From Naasia sp. (lineage in GTDB: Bacteria; Actinomycetota; Actinomycetes; Actinomycetales; Microbacteriaceae), in contig NZ_JAODMK010000013.1 of assembly GCF_025465545.1 (NCBI RefSeq), positions 1 through 42,597 on the forward strand: a DNA stretch of 42,597 bases. The letters are read 5' to 3'. The notes beneath the pieces were generated by a model. The model did not search any database. It had not been told where the DNA came from and saw only the letters and a program-made list of their open reading frames with translations. This document shows positions 1 to 10,419 of this stretch, in pieces (position 1 is the stretch's first letter; every line of letters starts with the position of its first letter). The position numbers and the translations under genes are program-made.

Positions 1-699
1 CCCGCCGGCACCGGCAAGACCTACCTCGCCATGGCGAAGGCGGTGCAGGCGCTGCAGCGCAAGGAGGTGAGCCGGATCATCCTCACCCGTCCCGCGGTGG
101 AGGCCGGAGAGCGGCTCGGCTACCTGCCGGGCACCCTCACCGAGAAGATCGACCCGTACCTCCGGCCGCTCTACGACGCGCTCAACGAGATGATGGATCC
201 CGAGATCGTGCCGAAGCTCCTCGCCACCTCGACCATCGAGGTCGCCCCACTCGCCTACATGCGCGGCCGCACCCTCAACGACTCCTTCGTCGTGCTCGAT
301 GAGGCGCAGAACACCACCCCCGAGCAGATGAAGATGTTCCTCACCCGACTCGGCTTCGGCTCGAAGATGGTCGTCACCGGCGACGTGACGCAGATCGACC
401 TGCCGGCCGGCGCGAGCGGCCTCCAGCTCGTCACGCGGGTGCTGGGGGACATCGAGGACATCCACTTCGCCCGCCTCACCAGCGCCGACGTGGTGCGGCA
501 CACCCTGGTGGGCCGCATCGTGGACGCCTACACCAGGTTCGACGCGGAGCGGCAGGCCGCCCAGTTCGAGCGCCGGCCCGACCGGGGGCACGAGCACGAG
601 CACGGCCACGGTCGGCCTCCCGCCGACTTCCGCCCGCCGGCGAACCGTGCCGATCGCCGTGCCCAGGACGGCCACGGCGGAGGAAGGCGAACCCCGTGA
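1..699 (+). CDS. PhoH-like P-loop ATPase (5' end cut by the window)
   Basis: The reading frame is open from base 1, so the start lies upstream. The visible 232 residues begin inside a Walker A loop ([10 protein letters not shown]) and contain Walker [10 protein letters not shown] at visible residues 97-105 and the conserved [15 protein letters not shown] segment. This is the PhoH family: cytosolic ATPases proposed to act in RNA metabolism, usually next to ybeY as here. Family members run to about 330-350 residues, so roughly a third is missing on the left. The last 55 residues are a low-complexity tail rich in Arg, Pro and His (HEHEHGHG), unlike the ordered core. The stop overlaps the ybeY start by 4 nt (GTGA), implying translational coupling. 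Confidence 0.93.
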   Translation, partial: PAGTGKTYLAMAKAVQALQRKEVSRIILTRPAVEAGERLGYLPGTLTEKIDPYLRPLYDALNEMMDPEIVPKLLATSTIEVAPLAYMRGRTLNDSFVVLDEAQNTTPEQMKMFLTRLGFGSKMVVTGDVTQIDLPAGASGLQLVTRVLGDIEDIHFARLTSADVVRHTLVGRIVDAYTRFDAERQAAQFERRPDRGHEHEHGHGRPPADFRPPANRADRRAQDGHGGGRRTP

Positions 700-1172
700 G
701 CGTCGAGCTGAACAACGAGTCCGGCATCGACGTCGACGAAGCCGCCATCCAGCGTCTCGTCACCTTCGCCCTCGACTCGCTGCACGTGCATCCCGACGCC
801 GAGGTGGCCGTCGTCTTCGTCGACGAGGCCGCGATGGAGCAGCTGCACGTGCAGTGGATGGACGAGCCGGGTCCCACCGACGTGCTCAGCTTCCCGATGG
901 ACGAGCTGCGCCCGGGCACCGAGGAGCATGAGACGCCCGCCGGGCTGCTCGGCGACATCGTCGTCTGCCCCCAGGTCGCCCAGGGCCAGGCGGAGCAGGC
1001 CGGGCACAGTCTGCTGGACGAGATCCAGCTGCTCACCGTGCACGGCCTCCTGCACCTCCTCGGCTTCGACCACGCCGAGGCGGAGGAGGAGCAGGAGATG
1101 TTCGCGCTGCAGCGCGACATCCTCGCGAGCTTCGTGGCGGACGAGAAGAAGCGCGGCACTCGACGACGATGA
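696..1172 (+). CDS. ybeY: Endoribonuclease YbeY, rRNA maturation factor
   Basis: A 158-residue protein, the normal family length. YbeY is a zinc-dependent endoribonuclease that matures the 16S rRNA 3' end and takes part in ribosome quality control. The metal motif [11 protein letters not shown] starts at residue 116 and supplies His116, His120 and His126. The GTG start at 696 overlaps the phoH stop, and the gene's own stop overlaps the next ATG by 4 nt (ATGA), so phoH, ybeY, the CorC-like gene and era look like one translationally coupled operon. That order is standard in actinobacteria and supports the assignment. Confidence 0.96.
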   Translation: MSVELNNESGIDVDEAAIQRLVTFALDSLHVHPDAEVAVVFVDEAAMEQLHVQWMDEPGPTDVLSFPMDELRPGTEEHETPAGLLGDIVVCPQVAQGQAEQAGHSLLDEIQLLTVHGLLHLLGFDHAEAEEEQEMFALQRDILASFVADEKKRGTRRR

Positions 1173-2602
1173 GTCTCTGGCTGCTGCTCGTCGCACTCCT
1201 CCTCGTCGCGTTCGCCGGACTGCTCGCCGCGGCCGATTCGGCGATCGGCGCGCTCTCCCGGGCCGACATCCAGGACCTCGCCCTGGTCGGGCGGGCCAAG
1301 CGCTCACTGCTCGCGATCGCAGGGGAGAGCGGCGCGCACGTGAACGCCATCAGCTTCCTCCGCGTCACGTCGGAGACGACCGCGGCGGTGCTCGTGACCT
1401 TCGCGCTCGCCAACGCGATCGACGAGCTCTGGCTCGCCCTGCTCCTCGCCGCCCTCGTCATGACGGCGGTGTCGTTCGTGCTCGTCGGGTCGAGCCCTCG
1501 CAGCGTCGGACGCGCGCACGCCCGGGTCGTGCTCCGCTTCGGCGCGCCGGTCGTGCGCGGGGTGCGGGTGCTGCTCGGCCCCATCGCCGATGCCCTCGTG
1601 CTGCTCGGCAACTGGGTGACGCCCGGCCGGCCGCGATCCGCGACCTTCACCTCGGAGGAGCAGCTGCTGAGCATGGTCGACGAGGCGACCGAGCTGGACG
1701 TGCTCGAGGAGGACGACCGGGAGCTCATCCACTCGATCTTCGAATTCGGCGACACCGTGGTGCGGGAGGTGATGGTGCCGCGCACCGACATGGCGACCAT
1801 CGACCGCACCGCGACGGTCGGCACCGCCATGAACCTGTTCCTCAGCCGCGGCTACTCGCGCCTGCCGGTCACCGAGGAGAACGACCCCGATGAGATCGCC
1901 GGAATCCTCCACCTGCGCGACCTGGCGCGACTGATGCACGAAGGCACCGCCGACGTCGAGAGCCGTCCGGTCGCCGGACTGATCCGGCCGGCGCTGTTCG
2001 TGCCCGAATCCAAGAAGGCGGACGACATGCTGCGGCAGATGCAGCTCGAGTCGAACCACATCGCGATGGTCGTCGACGAGTACGGCGGGATCGCGGGCCT
2101 CGTGACCCTCGAAGACATCATCGAGGAGCTCGTGGGCGACATCGCCGACGAGTACGACAAGGCCGACGGGGAGGTCGAAGACCTCGGCGGCGGGATCTAC
2201 CGGGTGAGCGCGCGACTCCCCATCGACGAGCTCGGCGACCTCTTCCAGCTCGAGCTCGACGACGACGACGTCGACTCGGTCGGCGGACTGCTCACCAAGG
2301 CGCTCGGCCGCCTGCCGGTGAAGGGATCCGTCGCCCGCGTCGACGGGCTGCTCCTCACCGCCGAGCGCACCGACGGCCGCCGGCGACGGCTTCGCACCGT
2401 GCGGGTCGAACGCGACCCCGAGGCTCCGACGAGCGATGACGACGATCGTCGGGAGGACACCCGCCGGGCTGAAGAGCGGGAGGCGGAGAGCCGTCGGGCC
2501 GACGATCGGCGCACCGAGCGGCGCGAGGCTCAAGAGCGCCGCGAGGAGCGGGCGGAAGAGCGCCGCGCCGAGCGCCGGCCCCAGCCCGAGGTCACCCGAT
2601 GA
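1169..2602 (+). CDS. CorC/HlyC-family CNNM-CBS membrane protein
   Basis: A 477-residue membrane protein. Hydrophobic segments near residues 3-22 and 70-105 form a short CNNM (DUF21) domain. Two CBS motifs follow (about 195-325, including VREVMVPRTDM and VDEYGGIAGLVTLEDIIEE), then a CorC_HlyC domain (about 335-415). Relatives are linked to Mg2+/Co2+ efflux or tolerance; the ion here is unknown. Residues after about 415 form an extremely charged tail of alternating Arg/Glu/Asp, probably cytoplasmic and disordered or helical. The gene sits between ybeY and era with 4-nt overlaps on both sides, the usual actinobacterial position. Confidence 0.92.
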   Translation: MSLWLLLVALLLVAFAGLLAAADSAIGALSRADIQDLALVGRAKRSLLAIAGESGAHVNAISFLRVTSETTAAVLVTFALANAIDELWLALLLAALVMTAVSFVLVGSSPRSVGRAHARVVLRFGAPVVRGVRVLLGPIADALVLLGNWVTPGRPRSATFTSEEQLLSMVDEATELDVLEEDDRELIHSIFEFGDTVVREVMVPRTDMATIDRTATVGTAMNLFLSRGYSRLPVTEENDPDEIAGILHLRDLARLMHEGTADVESRPVAGLIRPALFVPESKKADDMLRQMQLESNHIAMVVDEYGGIAGLVTLEDIIEELVGDIADEYDKADGEVEDLGGGIYRVSARLPIDELGDLFQLELDDDDVDSVGGLLTKALGRLPVKGSVARVDGLLLTAERTDGRRRRLRTVRVERDPEAPTSDDDDRREDTRRAEEREAESRRADDRRTERREAQERREERAEERRAERRPQPEVTR

Positions 2603-3489
2603 GCGCCTTCCGAGCCGGCTTCGTCTCCTTCGTGGGACGCCCCAACGTGGGCAAGTCCACCCTGACCAACGCGCTCGTCGGCGAGAAGGTCGCCATCACC
2701 TCCTCGAAGCCGCAGACCACCCGGCGCGCCATCCGCGGCGTCGTGCACGCGCCCGGCGGCCAGCTGATCGTGGTCGACACCCCCGGCATCCACCGCCCCC
2801 GCACCCTCCTCGGCCAGCGGCTCAACGATCTGGTCTCCTCCACGCTGTCGGATGTCGACATCGTGGCCATGTGCTTCCCCGCCGGGGACGACATCGGGCC
2901 CGGCGACCGGTTCATCAACGAGCAGCTCGACGATTACCCGAACGCCAAGAAGGTCGCGATCATCACCAAGGTCGACACCGTCCCGCGCGACCGGGTGGCC
3001 GACCAGCTCCTCGTGGTCTCCCAGCTGCGGGAGTGGGAGAGCCTCGTCCCGGTCTCCGCGGTCAACGGCACTCAGCTTGATGTCCTCGTGCAGGAGCTCC
3101 TTGCGCTGATGCCCGAGTCGCCGCCGCTGTACGGCGAGGACGCCGTCACCGACGAGACCCTCACCGAGCGGGTGGCCGAACTCGTGCGTGAAGCAGCCCT
3201 CGAGGGCGTCAGCGACGAGCTTCCCCACTCCATCGCGGTCACCATCGACGACATGATCGAGCGCGAGGACAAGGACCTCCTCGAGATCTACGCCAACCTC
3301 TTCGTCGAGCGCGACAGCCAGAAGGGCATCATCATCGGCAAGGGCGGCTCCCGCCTGAGAGACGTGGGCGTCCGGGCACGTGCCGCCATCGAGCCCCTCG
3401 TGGGCAAGCCCGTGTTCCTCTCGCTGCGCGTGAAGGTGGCCAAGGAGTGGCAGCGGGATCCGAAGCAGCTGGGCCGGCTGGGGTTCTAG
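2599..3489 (+). CDS. era: GTPase Era
   Basis: A 296-residue protein of normal Era length. The GTPase domain shows G1 GRPNVGKS (residues 13-20), G3 DTPG (60-63) and G4 TKVD (123-126). The C-terminal KH domain carries GIIIGKGGSRLRDVG near 244. Era binds the 3' end of 16S rRNA and helps 30S assembly, which fits its place in one operon with YbeY. The ATG at 2599 overlaps the previous stop by 4 nt. No strong hairpin terminator was seen after the stop. Confidence 0.97.
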   Translation: MSAFRAGFVSFVGRPNVGKSTLTNALVGEKVAITSSKPQTTRRAIRGVVHAPGGQLIVVDTPGIHRPRTLLGQRLNDLVSSTLSDVDIVAMCFPAGDDIGPGDRFINEQLDDYPNAKKVAIITKVDTVPRDRVADQLLVVSQLREWESLVPVSAVNGTQLDVLVQELLALMPESPPLYGEDAVTDETLTERVAELVREAALEGVSDELPHSIAVTIDDMIEREDKDLLEIYANLFVERDSQKGIIIGKGGSRLRDVGVRARAAIEPLVGKPVFLSLRVKVAKEWQRDPKQLGRLGF

Positions 3490-3570
3490 CCGTCCCGGGT
3501 TCTCGCGTGGTGCGACCTCTGGGGTGACGCGACGGGCCTCGCCTCGGCGGCGCCCCCGTGGTGACCAGTG

Positions 3571-4190
3571 GTGGTCGTGGATGACCAGCCGCTCTTCCGC
3601 TCGGCCTGCGCAGGCTCGTCGATTCTCAGGACGACCTCGAGGTCGAGGGCGACCCGTGTGCTGCGGAGACATCGCCGGACGTGGTGCTGATGGACATCCG
3701 GATGCCGGGGGTGGACGGCATCGCGGCGACGGAGCGGATCATGGCCGAGGCGGACGCGGGAGATCGCACGCCGCCGCCGGTCCTCGTGCTCACGACCTTC
3801 GATCTCGACGAAGGCGCTGCCCGCGCCATCCGCGCCATGCCAGCGGGTTCGTGCTGAAGGATGCCGAGCCGGAGTTCCTGCTCGCCGCGATCCGCACCGT
3901 GCACGCCGGAACCGCCGTCATCGCGCCGAGCGCCACCCAGAGCCGTTCGAGCACGTCGCCGACCGGGCTCCGGTCGGCGCAACTGACACCCATCTCGCCG
4001 CCCTGAGCGACCTCGAGCGGGAGATCCTCCTCCTGGCCGCCCGGGGGCTCAGCAACGCCCAGATCGCCGCCGCGCAGTACGTGAGGAGGCGACGGTCAAG
4101 ACGCGCATCTCGCGGATCCTCTCCAAGCTGTCCCTCCGGGATCGAGTGCAGCTCGTGGTCGTCGCCCCCGAGCGCCGGCTGCTCGGCTGA
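3571..4190 (+). pseudogene. Degraded NarL/LuxR-type response regulator
   Basis: Pieces of a receiver plus HTH protein appear in the right order but in different frames. VVVDDQPLFRS starts at 3571, GLRRLVDSQDDLEVEG follows after a one-base loss near 3602, then DVVLMDIRMPGVDGIAATER (the phosphoacceptor Asp motif) near 3679, VLVLTTFDLDE near 3780, GFVLKDAEPEFLLAAI near 3845, LSDLEREILLLAARGLSNAQ near 4004 and EATVKTRISRILSKLSLRDR near 4086, ending at TGA 4188-4190. At least four frameshifts or deletions are needed, and the segments after the second and fourth beta strands are shortened. No start codon is clear. An intact copy would be about 210 residues. No kinase gene is adjacent; the nearest one in the window is at 35349. 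The remaining sequence in 3490-4288 shows nothing else. Confidence 0.85.
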
Positions 4191-4261
4191 CCGGCGCCCC
4201 GAGCCCGCTGCGGATATCGGTCCGGGCGGAGTGGAGCGCGGCGCTGCCCCGGCCCGCCCCC

Positions 4262-4281
4262 TAGCCTGAGCCGGAAGGAGG
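4262..4281 (+). promoter_or_regulatory. Predicted -10 and strong ribosome binding site of the hydrolase-mprF operon
   Basis: TAGCCT at 4262-4267 resembles an actinobacterial -10. AAGGAGG at 4275-4281 lies 7 nt before GTG 4289 and is among the best Shine-Dalgarno sequences in the window; it decides the start. No convincing -35 was found. Confidence 0.5.
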
Positions 4282-4288
4282 CGAGGGC

Positions 4289-5587
4289 GTGCAGGCAATC
4301 GGGTCGATCAGCGTGCTGGATGGGCCCGTCTTCCTGGCCTGCTTCCTCGTGCTGGCCGCTCTCCTCGTGCTGCTCGCGACTCCCGGCCCCGGCGTCCGCC
4401 GCCCCTCTCAGCGGCACCTCGCCACGGTCGCCGTCGGAGCCGTCGTCGGCGGTGCGGTCGGGGCGATCCTGACCTGGCTCCTCTCCGACGTGCTGAACGT
4501 GTTCGGACTGTCCCTCACCTGGGTCGTGCGCTGGGCGGACACGGTGGCCTTTGCCGCGTGGGGGATGGCGCTCGTCAACCTGGTCCGCACCCGCTGGTGG
4601 CGGAAGATGGTGGCCGTCGCGACGGCCGCCCTCACCCTGTTCTGCCTCGGACTCGTCTTCAACCTCGACTTCGGCAAGTTCCCCACCTTCGGTGACGCCA
4701 TCGGGCTCTCCTACACCGATGCGGCGCGCCTGCCGCCCCGTGCGGCCCAGTTGCCCGCCCTTGCGGACTGGCAGCCGCCCGCGCAGATTCCCGCGACGGG
4801 CCGGGTGGGGCATCTGCCCATCCCGGCGCCGGTCTCGGGCTTCCCCGCCCGCGAGGCGTACGTGTACCTGCCGCCGGCCGCGCTCGTCGCCGATCCTCCG
4901 GCCCTACCGGTGGTCGTGGTGCTCGGGGGTCAGCCGGGGGAGCCTGCCGACCTCTTCCGAGCGGGACGCCTCGATGTGCTGCTCGACCGGATCGCGGCCG
5001 CGCACAGCGGGGTGGCGCCCATCGTGGTGGTGCCGGACCAGCTGGCGGATCCCTCGGCCAATCCGATGTGCGTCGACGGTCCCGCCGGCGCGTCCGAGAC
5101 CTATCTCACCGTCGACGTGCCCGCCTGGATCCGGGCACACCTCGGGGTCACCGCGGACCGCACGGGCTGGACGATCGCCGGGTTCTCCCAGGGGGGAACC
5201 TGCGCCATCCAACTGGGTGCCGGGCATCCGGAGCTGTTCGGCTCCGTCATCGACGTGTCGGGGGAGGAGGCGCCGTCCCTGGGCGGCCGGACGGTGACGA
5301 TCGACCAGGGGTTCGGGGGCGACGAGGCGGCCTACCTCGCGGCGACGCCCGCCGGCCTGCTCGCCGCGCACGCCCCATATCCGGACAGCTGGGCGCTCTT
5401 CGCGGCCGGTGAGGCCGACAGCGCGTACTCTGCATCAATGCGGGCGGTGGCCGCCCGGGCCGCCAGCGCCGGCATGAGGGTCGAAATCGACGTCTCCCCC
5501 GGGACCGGGCATGACTGGAACACGGCACGCTACGGGCTGCAGAGCGGGTTCACCCGGCTGCTGCAGCGATGGGGGATTCCAGGATGA
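4289..5587 (+). CDS. Membrane-anchored alpha/beta-hydrolase (esterase family), MprF partner
   Basis: A 432-residue protein. The first 125 residues hold about four hydrophobic segments; an extracytoplasmic esterase-fold domain follows. The nucleophile elbow GFSQGG places Ser300, GEADSAY suggests acid Asp377, and GTGHDWN gives His408, a complete triad in the right order. The start is GTG at 4289, behind a strong ribosome binding site. Its stop overlaps the next gene's ATG (ATGA at 5584-5587), an MprF-type synthase. In other bacteria hydrolases next to mprF genes deacylate aminoacyl-phosphatidylglycerol, so a role in trimming aminoacylated lipids on the outer membrane face is the best inference. 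Substrate is not visible from sequence; a general exported esterase is the alternative. Confidence 0.85.
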   Translation: MQAIGSISVLDGPVFLACFLVLAALLVLLATPGPGVRRPSQRHLATVAVGAVVGGAVGAILTWLLSDVLNVFGLSLTWVVRWADTVAFAAWGMALVNLVRTRWWRKMVAVATAALTLFCLGLVFNLDFGKFPTFGDAIGLSYTDAARLPPRAAQLPALADWQPPAQIPATGRVGHLPIPAPVSGFPAREAYVYLPPAALVADPPALPVVVVLGGQPGEPADLFRAGRLDVLLDRIAAAHSGVAPIVVVPDQLADPSANPMCVDGPAGASETYLTVDVPAWIRAHLGVTADRTGWTIAGFSQGGTCAIQLGAGHPELFGSVIDVSGEEAPSLGGRTVTIDQGFGGDEAAYLAATPAGLLAAHAPYPDSWALFAAGEADSAYSASMRAVAARAASAGMRVEIDVSPGTGHDWNTARYGLQSGFTRLLQRWGIPG

Positions 5588-8082
5588 GGCGAGTACGGCA
5601 GGAGTTCGCGCGCCATCCGGTCACGCTCGTCCTGCTGCTCACCTTCGCCGGCCTGGCGCTCGCCACCTCTCCGCTGCGGATGCTCGCCGAGGACGAGTTC
5701 CGCGTCCTGCTGGGCATGGGGATCGCCCCGCTGCGGGAGGCCGACAACCTCTGGTCCTTGCTCACCTTCGGCCTGTTCGCCGACTCCCCGGCCGAGCTGG
5801 CGCTCGCGCTGCTGATGCTCGTCGCCTGCGTGGGGATCGGCGAGCGTCTGATGGGACGGTGGCGCACCGCAGTCGCGTTCGTGGCGACCCCTGCTCTCGG
5901 CGCGCTCGCCACGATCGGTCTCGAGGCCGGCGGCGTGCTCGGCCTGGGGGAGTGGGACGACGGGCTGCCGATCTTCGACCCGTTCGCACCCCTCGTCGGC
6001 GTGGTCCTCACCGCGAGTGCTTACGCGAACCCCCTCTGGCGCAGGCGGATCCGGATTCTCGGCTTCACCGCGCTGCTCGTGATGATCCTCTACTCGGGGA
6101 CCACCCTCGACCTCGTCCGCCTGCTCAGCGCGCTCGCCGGCCTCGTGCTCGGCACCGTGATCGTGCCGGCCAGGCGCCGGGTGCTCCGCTGGGTGCGCAG
6201 CTCGCAGCACGAGGCGCGAACCCTGCTGTCCGCGCTCCTGATCGTGATCGCCGCCGGACCCCTCGTTGCCGTCGCCGGGCTCCCGTGGGGGCTCCAGCCC
6301 CTCGGGCCGCTCTTCCGCAGCGGTGCGGCGAGCGGGGCAGACGCGTCGTGCCCGGATCGCCTGGCGGTCACCGCGTCCTGCCTCACGGAGCTGTCCAGGA
6401 CCCGCTTCGACGGGCTCGGGCCGGTGCTGCTGTCGATCCTCCCGCTGCTCGTGCTCGGCGTCGCCGCCTACGGACTGCTGAGGGGCAGGCGGATCGCCGC
6501 CTGGCTGGCCATCGTGCTCAATCTGCTCTTCTCGGCCGTGTCGGCCCTGTACTTCCTGCTGCTGCCCGCCTTCCCCGACGCAGCGGAGCTTCCCCGCGCA
6601 GAGGCCGCCGCGGCCACCCTGCCCGTCGCCCTGGCGATCGTGCATCCCCTCGTCATCGCGGGGATCCTCGTGGCCTCGCTGACGCACTTCCCGGTGAAGC
6701 CGAGCCGGCGGTCGGCGCGCCGGTACGGGATCACGGTGGCGGCCGCCGCGGTCGGCTCCGGGGTGCTCTACCTCGCGGGCGGCTGGCTGCTCCGGGACCA
6801 GTTCGAGCCGCCCGTGACCCTGCTCGACCTGGCGCTCGACCTTCCCGAGCGGTACCTGCCCACGAGCTTCCTCTCCCTGCGCGTCCCCGACGTCCTGCCC
6901 TCCGGCGCAGCCGCCGAGATGCTCTACGCGGGCGTCGGCCCGCTCTTCTGGGCCGTGCTGCTCGCGGCAAGCGCCGTCGCGGTGCTGAAGGGCGGCGGAC
7001 GCGCCAAGGCCAGCGACTTGGACCGGGTGCGCGCGCTGCTGCACCAGGAGGGCATCGGGTCCCTCTCGCACATGGCCACCTGGCAGAACCACGAGTACTG
7101 GTTCACGAGCGACGGGCGGGCGGCAGTCGCCTACCGTCGGGTCGCCGGGGCGGCGATCACGACCGGTGGACCCATCGGCCCGGACTGCCACAACGCGGAG
7201 GCGGTGCTCGGCTTCGCGCGCTTCTGCGACCTGCAGGGCTGGGCGCCGATCTTCTACGGCATCCCGGAGGAGCTCCGGAGCCGCCTGGATCGCTCGGGCT
7301 GGTCCACCGCGGGGATCGGCGGGGACGCGGTCCTCGACCCGGCGCGCTTCAGCCTGAGGGGGAAGCGGTTCCAGGACGTGCGGACGTCGCTCAACCGGGC
7401 GGCCAAGCTGGGAGTGACGACGGAGTGGACTTCCTGGGAGCGGCTGAGCCTGGCCGCGCGGACCCAGATCGAGGTGATCTCCGAGGAGTGGGTGGCGGCA
7501 CGCAACCTGCCCGAGATGGGTTTCACCCTCGGCGGCGTCGACGAGCTGCGGGACCCCGAGGTGGGCCTGCTGCTCGCCGTCTCGCCCACCGGGCGGATCG
7601 AGGCGGTGACGAGCTGGCTGCCCACCTACCGCTCCGGCGCGCTGGTCGGCTGGACGCTCGACGTCATGCGGCGTCGCGGGGACAGCATGAACGGCGTCGT
7701 CGAGGTGCTCATCGCTCGCACGATGCAGCTCGCCGCAGAACGCGAGCTCGAGTTCGTGAGCCTCTCGGCCGCGCCCCTCGCCGGCGTCGAGGCCGCCTCC
7801 GACGCCGACCTCACCGCGCAGGTGCTCGGCTTCCTCGGGCGGCGGCTGGACGCGCTCTACGGCTTCCGGTCGCTGCTGGCGTTCAAGAGCAAGTTCCGGC
7901 CCGAGTTCCGTCCGCTCTATCTGGCCTACCCGGACGCCGCGCTCCTGCCCGCCGTCGGGATCGCCATCGCGAGGGCCTATCTGCCGAGGGTGAGCGTGCG
8001 CCAGGCCGTCGTGCTGATCCGCTCGCTGCTCTTCGCGCCGCAGCCCACGACGCCCTCACGGGAGAAGGTCCCCGCCCTCTAG
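5584..8082 (+). CDS. MprF-type aminoacyl-phosphatidylglycerol synthase (DUF2156)
   Basis: An 832-residue membrane protein. The C-terminal third is the DUF2156 transferase with family hallmarks: GKRFQDVR at 593-600 followed by SLNRA, GWTLDVMRRR, MNGVVEVLI and YGFRSLLAFKSKF. MprF enzymes transfer Lys or Ala from tRNA to phosphatidylglycerol (some to diacylglycerol), lowering surface negative charge and giving resistance to cationic peptides. The N-terminal 470 residues have about ten to twelve hydrophobic segments; the first six resemble a rhomboid-like fold without a catalytic Ser motif, rather than the canonical long flippase domain. I chose ATG 5584 (overlapping the hydrolase stop, with GGGGA 8-12 nt upstream) over the in-frame ATG at 5569, which lacks a binding site. 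Amino acid specificity cannot be read from sequence. Confidence 0.9.
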   Translation: MRRVRQEFARHPVTLVLLLTFAGLALATSPLRMLAEDEFRVLLGMGIAPLREADNLWSLLTFGLFADSPAELALALLMLVACVGIGERLMGRWRTAVAFVATPALGALATIGLEAGGVLGLGEWDDGLPIFDPFAPLVGVVLTASAYANPLWRRRIRILGFTALLVMILYSGTTLDLVRLLSALAGLVLGTVIVPARRRVLRWVRSSQHEARTLLSALLIVIAAGPLVAVAGLPWGLQPLGPLFRSGAASGADASCPDRLAVTASCLTELSRTRFDGLGPVLLSILPLLVLGVAAYGLLRGRRIAAWLAIVLNLLFSAVSALYFLLLPAFPDAAELPRAEAAAATLPVALAIVHPLVIAGILVASLTHFPVKPSRRSARRYGITVAAAAVGSGVLYLAGGWLLRDQFEPPVTLLDLALDLPERYLPTSFLSLRVPDVLPSGAAAEMLYAGVGPLFWAVLLAASAVAVLKGGGRAKASDLDRVRALLHQEGIGSLSHMATWQNHEYWFTSDGRAAVAYRRVAGAAITTGGPIGPDCHNAEAVLGFARFCDLQGWAPIFYGIPEELRSRLDRSGWSTAGIGGDAVLDPARFSLRGKRFQDVRTSLNRAAKLGVTTEWTSWERLSLAARTQIEVISEEWVAARNLPEMGFTLGGVDELRDPEVGLLLAVSPTGRIEAVTSWLPTYRSGALVGWTLDVMRRRGDSMNGVVEVLIARTMQLAAERELEFVSLSAAPLAGVEAASDADLTAQVLGFLGRRLDALYGFRSLLAFKSKFRPEFRPLYLAYPDAALLPAVGIAIARAYLPRVSVRQAVVLIRSLLFAPQPTTPSREKVPAL

Positions 8083-8093
8083 GCGGCCCGTGA

Positions 8094-8330
8094 CCGGACG
8101 CTGAGAAGGGCGGATGCGCGAGGCGCTCGCGATGGAGCAGGAGCCGGCGGGGCCGTCCGTACGGACTCGCCGGTCCTGCGGAGGCGGTCGCCGAGAAGAA
8201 GGCCGAGCTGCTGAGCCGGGCCGGCCTCGGCCTGCGGGAGCGGATCAAGGTCACCCTGCTGTGGGTCGGGTCGCTCGTGTTCTTCTCCTGCCTCGTGCCG
8301 CAGCGGTTCGTGCCGATCCTGACCCCGTGA
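8094..8330 (+). pseudogene. Possible frameshifted small membrane protein downstream of mprF
   Basis: One frame ends at TGA 8328-8330 and encodes EKKAELLSRAGLGLRERIKV, then a convincing hydrophobic helix (TLLWVGSLVFFSCLVP) and a short tail. It has no ATG, GTG or TTG start before the upstream stop at 8091-8093. A second frame offers ATG 8114 (MREALAMEQEPAGPSVR) behind AAGGG. One base change in length near 8150-8165 would join them into a protein of about 72 residues. I do not recognise a family. It could be a pseudogene or non-coding. Bases 8331-8519 show nothing convincing. Confidence 0.3.
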
Positions 8331-8519
8331 GCCCCAGCCGGCGAAGCAGCTGCCCGTGAGCGGCTTGTCGTCGGTCGCACTGAGCATGCTCAGAAGAGGT
8401 AGGACGTGGTGTCGCCGGGGCAGGTCGGATACATCCTGCTCGCGTCGATCACGACATGATCACGCCGCCATGCGGCCGATGCCACCGGCGTCGCCGGTGC
8501 GGGGCGATTGGGCCCGTGG

Positions 8520-8525
8520 TAGCCT
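8520..8525 (+). promoter_or_regulatory. Predicted -10 element of the leuA leader transcript
   Basis: TAGCCT ends 6 nt before the GTG of the leader peptide, so transcription would begin at or next to that start codon and give a leaderless mini-gene. No recognisable -35 hexamer lies at the usual distance. Confidence 0.45.
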
Positions 8526-8531
8526 GTGTGG

Positions 8532-8563
8532 GTGATTCTCGGCGGCCTCCTCCTTCTTAGTCG

Positions 8564-8579
<16 letters not shown>
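8532..8579 (+). CDS. leuL: leuA leader peptide (leucine attenuator)
   Basis: A 15-residue ORF, GTG to TAG, reading MILGGLLLLSRRDGS. Five of its first nine codons are leucine, four of them consecutive (CTC CTC CTT CTT). It lies 76 nt upstream of leuA and overlaps the left arm of a stable hairpin. Leader peptides of this type, in which ribosome stalling at Leu codons under leucine shortage changes downstream RNA folding, have been predicted upstream of leuA in actinobacteria. The gene is too short for ordinary gene finders. Size, composition and position fit well; expression is inferred. Confidence 0.75.

Positions 8580-10419
<1,840 letters not shown>

Noticed and set aside
5569-5583. In-frame ATG 5569 as the mprF start
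   Set aside because: No ribosome binding site; ATG 5584 overlaps the hydrolase stop in the ATGA arrangement common in this window.
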